Shown piece after piece: positions 54,706-64,000 of a stretch of DNA of 64,000 nucleotides. Within the stretch, counting starts at the first letter, position 1. Every line of letters begins with the position of its first letter. The notes below the pieces were generated by a model. That model ran no database searches. It saw only the letters and a list, made by a program, of their open reading frames with translations, and had not been told where the DNA came from. The stretch covers positions 186,001 to 250,000 of the forward strand of contig JAOBSW010001137.1 in assembly GCA_026214975.1 (NCBI GenBank), given 5' to 3'. Made by a program: the position numbers and the translations under genes. The stretch comes from Gentiana macrophylla (lineage: Eukaryota; Streptophyta; Magnoliopsida; Gentianales; Gentianaceae).

Positions 54706-56852
54706 AAGTTAGTGTTGGTTTGCAAACTTGATATATATTTCCTACAAGATTTTGTTCATAATTGTAGAAAGTAATGGACGTACTTTCTTTGAACAATATA
54801 AATATGCACAGAGAGAAATTGCCAACTTGCTATTTATGTTTGATCCATATGAACTATGGATTAATATATAGTTGCTTCATGTTCTAAAGTTGCGCCTGCC
54901 ATAAACATTAGTTCCATTATAAACATTTTACTTATGTCTGCCAATTTAATCTATGCAATGGTTAATTTGCTCAGTTGATGTTTTGATCATAAGTAATAGC
55001 GACTATGCACGTTACATCATAGACACCGTTCGGCTGTTTTAAGTGAATCTATGATATGTTAATGTGGATCAAGCCGTTCTAAATTTCTAAAGGTACTTGT
55101 TTTCAAATAATTTCCAACGGTAATTGCTGAATAGGTTGAGACAAATATTTTGTTTTACAACTGTTCCGTTGCAGCATAATATATATTGGAATTTTTTTTT
55201 ATAGAAATTTGGTGAAAAATGCCCCCCTGAAATTATAAGTTCAGTTTCTTCTGATTCATGTATTCCTTAGTAGTGATATGTACAACAATTAAATTAGTTT
55301 GTTTGGAGTTATAGTTATCTTCAAGCATGTGTCAATTTGATAAACTAAATGCAATGAATGTGTCCAATCAAAATGAATTGTTGTGTCTAAACCTAAGATA
55401 ACTTAATTTATTTTTAAAGGTTTATACACGTTTCTTATCCAAAGAAATTAGTTATGGATGTGGCTATTAGTTGAAGTGATACTACATGAAAGGTACGTTG
55501 TGATCGGTAAAAGTATTGATTTGACACAATCTCTTGTTAAGAATATTTTTGTAATGAAAAATGACTTTTAATTGATATCATATAAAGAGGTTGTATATAA
55601 TCATTTGATTAATTGGCTGGTGGTATGTTTGTTTGCATATATATCTATAAACACTTAAATTGGCCTCAATTATCAGTTTGGTGTTAGTAGTTTGATTCTT
55701 GATTTTCTGTTTAGAAATGTATTGCATTACTGAATGGGACATACCATTAGATTGCTTATGTCGGAAGAAAGTTTGTGATGGATAATGCATTGTCGTGACC
55801 CAACCAACACAACCAGTTAAAAGAATTGAGGGTACATTTGATGTATACCATTGTAATGTATAATAATGGAAGTTACTAATTAAAGTGTGTTTAAATCAAT
55901 ATAGAATACACTAGATGTGTAAGTTCAACACTATACTTGAATATTTACCACTGAAATCCTGCAATTTGATTCACTGTAAAATTTGGTACGTGTTTTTACG
56001 AATACGTGAAGAGGAAAAACTAGTTATTTTTTCTATACCCGCCGATAGGTTGATGTAGTGAGTTTTCTTAAATAGTACGATAGCAAATTGTTAACTAGTG
56101 ATGTGTAATATCTTGTTGACACGTGGTTGGTTAAACAGATATGCTTGCTGAAATATTGTGCTACACAATTTTAATTAAATGTGAATGTAAGTACACCATT
56201 GGAAAGTCTCAAACTTGACCGAAAGATAGGGGTGATTTAAGCTATTTACTCTATAATTTATATATTATTACATATGAATAATATTTGTATATATTTGTAT
56301 GTAGGTGTTTGAGTAAACACCTTAGTGTTGTGTCAGTTATGGTGACATGTTATTATTATGACTGTATGTACATGTATTGTTGTTATATTCATATTAAATA
56401 TAGATTCACTTTCGGAATTGTGATCATATGATGTACATTTCAAGAAGCAAAAAATGAAGTTGTTTGTGTGTTCGTTGATGCGCTCAAATCGAAATAATAA
56501 AGAAGTTAATCAATTCATGGTGATCAAGGTGGAAAAGTGTGACTCAAGGTTTAATGAATTTTGTTTTGGTATCAACAACATTCATTAGATCGTTGAACGA
56601 CACTTACCTTAATCAATTAATGATGTGAAATGATGATTAACTTGAGGTTTACTCAAACTTATGGGGGGATAATATTTTCTTGACTAAAACTTCATTAGAA
56701 TCTTGAAAATGTGGGGGTGTTTGGTTAAAACAAATTACATAAGTAAAATAAAGTAGCGAAAGCAATAAAATGAAAAGGAGTTGAATTAACTCAAAATTCC
56801 TTGAAAACATATTACGTGTGGCTCAAAGTCTGCCACTGGTATTAGCATGCAA
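54706..56852. other. Unassigned AT-rich flank, right side
   Basis: 2.1 kb with no convincing ORF (longest about 70 codons), no repeat structure and no match to any element in the window. It continues the locus interrupted by the outer element. Intron-like or old degenerate sequence are both possible. I see nothing that identifies it. Confidence 0.4.
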
Positions 56853-59207
56853 TAGTGTTATACCACTTGAATTAGGGTTTGAATGGAATATTAAATATGG
56901 TTTTCAAATGATGTAGTTATAATAGAATAAGTATTATGGTGTGCGTGAGTTGAGTTCAATGAATAAGTAACATTAATGTAAGGAATTAAAGTGATCAAGT
57001 ATAAAAAAATTAGGGTTTTGTTTTCAAACAATTATGTAACATACAATAAGGGCTATCAAGTGAATACGTCACATTAAAATGGGTATTCTGACGTCCGTGT
57101 GTAAGATTCATTGAATGCGTGGATGTATAAACGAGTTTTCAGGTAATTACGTAACACAAAATAGATGTTTTCAAATTTTTGTACACAATTCTATTTTGAC
57201 CACAACATTCCGTTCGGTGTAGTGTTTTACCATTTTAATTTAGGTTTAAATTTAGCATTAAATAAGGTTTTTCAAAGTTATTAATTAATAATAGAATGAA
57301 TTTTACGGTGTGGGTGTGTTTGGTTCAAAGAATAAGTAAAATTAATGTAAGGAATTCGGGTGATCAAGTATAAAAAATTAAGGTTTAGTTTTCAAACTAT
57401 TATGTATCATAAAATAAGGGCTATGAAATAAATACAGAACATTAAAATGTGTATTATGGTGTCTATGTTTAGGGTTCATTGAATGCCTAAAAGTAGAGTT
57501 TTCAGGTTATTAGGTAACACAAAATAGGGGTTTTAAACTTTTTGTATACAATTGTATTTTGACCATATTATTCGGCTTGGTGTACCATTTTAATTAGGGT
57601 TTTAAACTTTTTGTATACAAAATAGGGGTTTTAAACTTTTTGTATACAATTGTATTTTATACCATTTTAATTAGGGTTTGAATGAAACATTAAATAACAT
57701 TTTCAAGTGATTTAGTTATAATAGAATAAGTATCATGGTGTGGGTGAGTTGGGTTTAAAGATAAGTAATATTAATGTAAGGAATTAAGATGATGAACTAT
57801 AAAAAAATTAAGGTTTTGTTTTGAAACTATTATGTAACATAGAATAAGGGCTATCAAATTAATACGTAACATTAAAATGGGTATTGTGGCATCCGTGTGT
57901 AGGATTCATTGAATGCGTGGATGTATAGTAGAGTTTTCAAGTTATTACGTAACACAAAACGGGGTTTTCAAATTTTTGTACACAATTGTATTTTGACCAT
58001 AACTTTCTTCCCGGTGTAGTGTTTTACCATCTGAATATGTGTTTAAATTTAGAGTTATATAAGTTTTTTCAAATGATTAAGTTATAATAGAATGAGTTTT
58101 ATCATGTGGGTGTGTTGGGTTCAAGGAATAAGTAACATTAATGTATGGAATCCAGGTGATCAAGTATAAAAAATTAGGATTTAGTTTTCAAACTATTATG
58201 TTACATAAAATAAGGGCTAAAAAATAAATACATAACCTTAAATGTGTATTATGGTGTCTGTGTTAATGGTTCATTGAATACGTAAAAGTAGAGTTTCCAG
58301 GTTATTAGGTAACACAAAACGGGGGTTTAAACTTTCTGTATACAATTGTATTTTGACCATATTGTTTTTCTTGGTGTAGTGTTTTACAATTTTAATTGGC
58401 GTTTGAATGGTATATTAAATAAGGTTTTCAAGTGATTTTGTTATAATAGAATAAGTATTATGGTGTGGGTGAATTTGATTCAAAGAATAAGTAACATTAA
58501 CGTAAGGAATTATGGTGATGAAGTATAAAAAATTAGGGTTTTGTTTTCAAAGTATTATGTAACGTAGAATAAGGGCTATCAAGTGAATGTGTAATATTAA
58601 AATAAGTAGTATGGCATCAATGTGTAGAATGCATTGAATGCGTTGATGTATAGTAGAGTTTTCAGGTTATTACGTAACACAAAACATGGGTTTTCAAATT
58701 TTTGTACACAATTGTATTTTGACTATAACTTTCTGACCGGTGTAGTGTTTTGCTATTTGAATTTGTGTCTAAATTTACCATTGAAATATGGTTTTCAAGT
58801 GATTAAGTTATAATTTAATGTGTTTTATGGTGTGGGTGTGTTGGGTTCAAAGAATAAGTAACATTAATGTTAGGAATTCAGGTGATCAAGTATAAACAAT
58901 TAGGGTTTAGTTTGCTAACTATTATGTTACATAAAATAACGGCTAACAAATAATACATAACATTAAAATGTGTATTATGGTGTCTGTGTTTATGGTTCAT
59001 TGAATGCATTAAAGTAGAGTTTTAAGGTTATTAGGTAACACAAAATGGGGGTTTTAAACTTTTTTATACAATTGTATTTTGACCATATTATTCTGATTGG
59101 TGTAGTGTTTTTCCATTTGAATTAGGCTTCGAATGGAAAATTAAATAAGGTTTTCAAGTGATTCAGTTATAATAGAATAAGTATTATGGTGTTGGTGAGT
59201 TGGGTTC
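56853..59207. repeat. Satellite array B, same family and orientation as array A
   Basis: Anchors gtaacacaaaa at about 57151, 57513, 57949, 58309, 58673 and 59034. Alternation of the two monomer types continues (cataactttc and catattatt). One interval is 436 bp because a short segment (about 57530-57665, ggggttttaaactttttgta) is duplicated within a monomer. It starts and stops in mid-monomer, and the right end is cut by an LTR insertion. Confidence 0.93.
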
Positions 59208-59723
59208 TGTTGGTCCCGTGAAAATGCTAGACACATGTTTATAGGGGGGGGGGGGGGGGTGAATAAACTTGTCACCAAAATTCTAAGACTTGAACAAAAT
59301 TAGGTTCAGTTATAAATTTTGCGTAGTTATGCTAACTGAGCTGAGTAAAGGTCAACTGACTTTTACTCAAAATGAGTTAACCGGCAGCGGATTAATTAAG
59401 TTTTAGCCTTTTTAAAAGCTCTTGTTGTATCAATGAAAAAACATGAATGTTGAACTGAGTTCTGGTGAACGTCTGTTTTTTGTTCTGTGTGAGTTTCAAT
59501 AAGTTTTTATACTTGGACGAACAATGTTTGAACAATCACAATCACTGGAATGTGAATAATTGTAAGTAAATTGCGTAAAGTAAATAAATAAATAAGGCAA
59601 GAAATTCTATAGGTTCTAGGTAGTGTAATCATGTTAGGCCTCTCTTACCCTACGCTCTAAGATGATAATTTATACTAGAACTCTTGAGGTAGATCGGTTA
59701 TAAAAGTCCTAATCTGATAGTCC
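59208..59723 (-). mobile_element. SIRE-like copia LTR fragment, reverse orientation
   Basis: It begins tgttggtccc in the satellite (left flank ggttc) and has a run of 16 G at 59244-59259 followed by tgaataa. The reverse complement of the Copia1 LTR end (C run, then gggaccaaca) has the same plan, so this is the end of a related LTR on the minus strand. It is cut at 59723 by the Athila-like element. The rest would lie beyond the window. Confidence 0.7.
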
Positions 59724-61198
59724 TGATGACGCTCAAAATGATACATGATCGCGTGCAAAGAACTTACTACCAATAGGACTAGGTCTATCATAGTAGAGTA
59801 CTTGCGAGTAAAGGCCGATCCCACAGAGACTCGTAAGAACGTCAAATTATCAAGATTGAGCTTGTCACAAATAACGGTCTACGACCAACTATAATCTAGA
59901 TAGTAGTAAAATTGGTCTCACATACTAACAAGACTATGCTAGTTCACACGGAGCAAACAAGAGTTTCAAATGTATTAGTTCAATTATGAGTAATAAATTA
60001 TTCCCCCCACAAATGCAATAGTCCTCCATGTTGGTAAATTCTAATTCATCATCAACTACTAGTACAACTCCTAACCCTATCTACTCCGACCATGGTAGTA
60101 GACAATCTATACGCAAGCTACCCTCCTTAATAGGTCCGTAATAGCCCATATGCATAAAGAACTAGAGTTGTCAGTATTGAGCGTTAACCCATACCGCTAA
60201 CCCACCTAGGCAGCTATTGACACTGATTAGCACGTTCCTAGGGTCCATCAAAACAAGGTCCTAATTAACACTTCACAATCAGTACTTCATGCTCATTTAC
60301 ATTGACATGCAAATAGTTGATTAGGCAACTAACATGTAAATTAAATATGTCCATCAACGTAGCTGGAGCCGATTATCATGAACTAGTAATTTACTATGTA
60401 TTCAGATCTAGCGATATAGACCGTCGCAGATCTAAGGAATGCAATCACTACTTCATGATTTCTTCGCTAACGAATTAGATCTATTACACAAGGGGTAAAA
60501 GCAACTAACTACTATATAATTAAACTAAATAAACAATTACGACATACTAGTCGAACAGAACAACGACGGATCTACATCTTGGAAAAGACAGAAAATCATA
60601 ACCTCGAATATGAGCGTAGATCTCCCTCGGATCTCTCCCTAGGCGGCGACTCCGTCGTCTTTCCGACCAGAACTCATAAATAAATAAAATAAAGAACAAA
60701 GAACTTTTATTGCATAATACTTGTAATAGTTGTGTGGTACATTGAATTCTGAGGCGAAGCCTCTTATTTATAGCTACATAAACCGACTTAGAAACACCTA
60801 GATCTACCCCTCATCCAAGAAAATGCATTTCGGAATATTATGGACTGTCGGTAAGTCGGCGGTAGCTCCCATTTTACCGGGGGTAGTTTTCTCTTTTTCT
60901 CTCTACCGACTTAGCTTGGAAGGTTCCGGAATACCCTGGGCCTGATCCATTCATTCAATCCACTCCAGATTCGCCCACAATGCTCCACCCAATATTTTGT
61001 ATCCTGAAAATAATCAAATAACACACAAAATAATATCGAAATAGGGAAAATAAACGCTATGTGCAAATTTCTCGACTCACGAACCCGACATATGATATTA
61101 AACTTAAATGGTTCCTAATTATAGGTCTAACCAACTATTTTTAGCTCAAAATGGATAGAATGTTGATGCCGTAGGATAGACTATTTTAAGCGTCATCA
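59724..61198 (-). repeat. 3' LTR of second Athila-like element
   Basis: 1475 bp with perfect 10-bp inverted ends tgatgacgct and agcgtcatca, longer than the usual TG...CA. No ggacgcccgtcc motif cluster is seen in it. Confidence 0.85.
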
Positions 61199-61234
61199 AC
61201 TACCCCCCACTAGCCTTTTGCTTGTCCTCGAGCA
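61199..61234 (-). other. Polypurine tract block of second Athila-like element
   Basis: On the minus strand: ctcgaggacaagcaaaaggc, then tagtggggggtagt directly against the LTR start tgatgacg. Confidence 0.82.
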
Positions 61235-62548
61235 GAGTATCAATGCGGAATGTACCTCCAAGAGCAATCCCCATCAACTACCACATATTCAATAAAGATT
61301 TCTGGTAGAACACACATTAAGCAACAATCCATAAGCTCCCCATTAATCATTACTTATCATGCATAAATGTGTCGTGTGATGAATGAGTCGTGATAGTGCG
61401 TTCGTGAGGAGATCAAGTTGAATTAACCCCACAAACTTACCTGCGAATACACTCACTCATCTTGCTTTCAGACTTGGTTACACAACATGGTACCATAATC
61501 GGCCGGGCGGACTCGGGGACTGAGTATCACTCTTAAGTCCTCGTTTGTTTCTCTTTATGCGAGGGTCGTGCCCTTTTTGCATATAAATATTTTTTCTTCT
61601 CTTTTTTTTCTGGCAGATTTTCTCACCATTTTTTCTCTCTCTCTCTCTCACAAGTCCGTTTTGTCTGGTTTACCTCTTTTGGAATTCAGGTTGCTTCCTT
61701 TGTCCTACAACAATTTGTTAAAGTATATATACAGACAAATTATGATTCCCGGTTAAAACAACTTATCATCTAATCTCAAACACTTCTCACTCAGATTATG
61801 TGCTCAAATAATTGAGTGCAATGATAGAATAACAATTAATAAGTTACTACTTTACGCAACATAACATATGCTCATTCTTCCATACTAAATTGAATACGCT
61901 ATAGCTAACTTTAAATCGAACTTGGGCTCCTTTTCTACCGATTCCTTACTAGGAAACGTGCGATAGGCAAGCTAAAAATAGTGTTAAATTTTTCAAAATT
62001 ATTCCATTTATCGATTATCCAGCTAAGACCGCCTACCCCCCCACTTATTATAGGCATTGTCCCCAATGACTAATAAGAAAGAAAAGGAAAGGTACTTAGC
62101 TCTAGAATTGGTCGGCTGAGTCAAAGTGAATCCTGGAACAGAATCATTAGCTCATAGGTCATCCATCTTCCAAGTGTTTACCTGCTTTCCGACATACTTT
62201 CGAAAACTGTGAGTAACATGCAAAGGGCAATATGAAAATAAGGTGGCGGTAATTGTGTATACCAGAGGAATACGCAAAAACAGTTTAAGCCACTTTATTC
62301 TTTATTGTCCAAAGCAAGACACGAAAACTTTTATGAGGGTATCACATGAGAATCGTGAAAGAAAAAACCACTTATATCTCGAGTCAGAAGACTTAAGATA
62401 TATGTGATGAAAAAAACGTGCGATTGTCATGTTACTTTATTGACTCAGACAACAAAAATAAACAAAAGCAATAAATAAGGGTTTAGAAATAGTTCTGAGT
62501 TTATAGTCGTCAGATCGACTATACTAATAGGGCTCTTTTATTCATACT
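61235..62548 (-). other. Post-pol region of second Athila-like element, no gene
   Basis: No env-like ORF is visible. Features are a CT dinucleotide run (about 61627-61649) and a second polypurine-like block at 62036-62064. One plus-strand ORF of 62 codons (61568-61756) arises in T/C-rich sequence and is not supported. Confidence 0.65.
62036..62064 (-). other. Second polypurine-like block in second Athila-like element
   Basis: On the minus strand ggggacaatgcctataata is followed by agtggggggg, again repeating the ggacaa...aagtggggg layout about 0.8 kb from the real tract. Confidence 0.6.
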
Positions 62549-62866
62549 TCAGATCCACCAACACAAAAAATCCAACACAGGGTTATACTTGTGCTCTAGG
62601 TAATGCTTTAGCCCGTGGCCGTTTACTATGAAATTCTTCCTAGAGTATTCATTTCTAACTTCACACACTCCTGAATTGAAAAATTTTGTGACTGTAGACA
62701 TCAACTTTATAGAAAAAAGACGAAGACGCAAATTACATACTAGTACCTTATCTCCAAATTGAAATATGATGTTGAGAATCCTTTTATCGTGCATGCGCTT
62801 CGTTCTCTCCTTGTAAATCTTTGCATTCAGATACGCTTGAAGTCTAAACTCCTCCAATTTGTTCAA
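62549..62866 (-). pseudogene. Athila-like integrase C-terminus
   Basis: 105 codons: NKLEEFRLQAYLNAKIYKER, then FQFGDKVLVCNLRLRLFSIK and VREYSRK-like text, the end of Athila pol. It is split from the core by a frameshift between 62866 and 62890. Confidence 0.85.
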
Positions 62867-62889
62867 TTCTAATAATCTCTTCTCACCGG

Positions 62890-63759
62890 CTAACCTTCAT
62901 CCATGTTTAGAAACCTCATAGCCCATAGCTCTCGGTGCTCAAGTTCTACCGGTAAATGACACGCTTTTCCAAACACTATCATGTATGGTGACATCCCAAT
63001 TATGGTCCTATAAGCTGTTCTATATGCCCAAAGAGTGTCATCTAATTTCAAAGACCAACCCTTCCTCGTGGGATTCACAGTCTTCTCTAAGATCCACTTT
63101 ATCTCTCTGTTCGTGACCTCTTCTTGTCCAGTTGTCTGGGGGTGATATGCTGCTACAATCTTATGTCTAACCCCATATCTCAACATCAATTTCTCAAACA
63201 ACATATTATAGAAATGACTCCCTCTGTCACTAATTATTGCTCTGGGCACTCCAAACCTCGTCAAAATGTTCTTAAGAAACCTCAGGAAAACCCTAGCATC
63301 ATTAGTAGGTAAGGCCACTGCCTCCACCCATTTGGATTCATAATCTACAGCTACCAGGATGTAACGATTTGATTCTGGAGATGTGAAAGGCCCAACAAAA
63401 TCAATTCCCCATACATTGAATAACTCCACTTCTAAGATACTCTGCAAAGGTATCTCATTCCGCTTCGAAATGTTACCTGTCATTTGACAAGAATGATAGG
63501 CTCTTGTAAACTCGTAAGCATATTTATGAATAGTTGTCCAATAGAATCCACACTGTAGTACCTTTGCTGCTGTTTTGTCTGGCCCATAGTGACCTCCAAC
63601 TTCTCCGGAATGGCATTGGTTTAAAATACTTAGAATCCCGTCATCATGGACGCATCTCCTAAGAATGGTATTAGGACACATCTTGTATAGATAGGGATCA
63701 TCCCAATAATAGTACCTTTGCTGTTGTTTTATCTGTAAAGAACTTTTTCTTATCCACAT
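62890..63759 (-). pseudogene. Athila-like integrase zinc finger and core
   Basis: 289 codons open: [40 protein letters not shown] (zinc-binding His), [20 protein letters not shown] (first Asp), [20 protein letters not shown] (second Asp), [20 protein letters not shown] (Glu) and [20 protein letters not shown]. One zinc-binding Cys appears replaced (AYHSCQMTG where C-x2-C is usual). Catalytic residues are present. Confidence 0.9.
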
Positions 63760-64000
63760 TCATGAAATCCGGTGGTAGGTACCTTCCTGCTAAATAATTG
63801 ACAATATTAGCAAACCAAGAGTATACCTTGCCCACACTCGATGTATTTCATCAGGGCTAAGATTCAAGTGGAGCTACTACTAAGACAGAAAAAAGTTGTT
63901 CATTAGGAAAATTCTCCCTGATCTCAATTTGTTGCTCTTCTTCCAGCAATGTTAATCTCGACAGGTGATCAGCCACCTGGTTCTCAGATCCCTTTTTATC
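63760..64000 (-). pseudogene. Athila-like RNase H end, cut by window edge
   Basis: On the minus strand the last bases read GSENQVADHLSRL, the conserved end of RNase H, followed by an EEEQQIEIRENFPNEQLF linker. The frame breaks before the integrase ORF. The rest of pol lies beyond the window. Confidence 0.8.

Larger units (their letters stand above)
59724..64000 (-). mobile_element. Second Athila-like gypsy element, runs off the window
   Basis: LTR 59724-61198, polypurine block at 61199-61234, a 1.3-kb non-coding stretch and then pol in reverse (integrase end first). Left target flank is agtcc. Integrase sequence and the polypurine layout place it with Athila/Tat. Only the 3' half is in view. 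Confidence 0.88.

Noticed and set aside
55578..55790. Minus-strand ORF of 70 codons in the right flank
   Set aside because: Isolated, AT-driven, no motif.

Overview
The window is plant heterochromatin. It is a tandem satellite array broken up by a deep nest of LTR retrotransposons, with one CACTA-type DNA transposon. I see no host protein-coding gene, tRNA, rRNA or CRISPR array. The plant assignment rests on element types found in flowering plants: SIRE-like and Tork-like Ty1/copia, Athila-like and Tekay/Del-like Ty3/gypsy, and a CACTA element with CACTACTACAAAA ends. The species cannot be read from the sequence.

Layout. A satellite of about 359 bp occupies 1-2518 and returns at 56853-59207 in the same orientation. 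Its two monomer types alternate, giving a dimer of about 708-727 bp. Between the arrays lie two unassigned AT-rich flanks (2519-3232 and 54706-56852) and one very large outer LTR element (3233-54705, target duplication aagtt). The outer element has gag-like coding modules but no recognisable pol. It was opened by three insertions: a SIRE-like copia (6470-18599, called Copia1), an Athila-like gypsy (20381-38465, target duplication gaggg) and a Tekay-like chromovirus on the minus strand (38529-52072). The Athila pol was split by a non-autonomous LTR element on the minus strand (25732-31662). The right LTR of the Tekay element was split by a Tork-like copia (44036-48817, target duplication acacg, called Copia2) and by a 1.1-kb CACTA element (49262-50357, target duplication tgt). 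To the right of the second satellite array, a SIRE-like LTR in reverse orientation (59208-59723) is interrupted by another Athila-like element on the minus strand, which runs off the window end (59724-64000).

Function. The recognisable genes are retrotransposon gag, protease, reverse transcriptase, RNase H and integrase, plus an env-position ORF in the SIRE-like element and a chromodomain in the Tekay element. Most are broken by stops and frameshifts. The Tekay element keeps nearly intact RT-RNase H-integrase-chromodomain coding but has lost gag and most of the protease. The non-coding element inside Athila has the same 18-nt primer-binding site and the same type of polypurine-tract block as its Athila host, so it could have been mobilised in trans by Athila-type proteins.

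Points for a second look. (1) Differences between paired LTRs cluster at CAG/CTG trinucleotides, which may mark CHG-methylation-linked sequencing error and would make some broken ORFs artefactual. (2) A GGACGCCCGTCC / TCCGGACGGAC motif family recurs in the LTRs of three different gypsy elements. (3) Athila-like elements and the non-autonomous element carry a second polypurine-like block about 0.8-1.3 kb before the real one. (4) The non-autonomous element holds a cluster of hairpins with a constant core and stems that change in step. (5) The outer element is built of duplicated gag/hairpin modules and lacks an obvious primer site.
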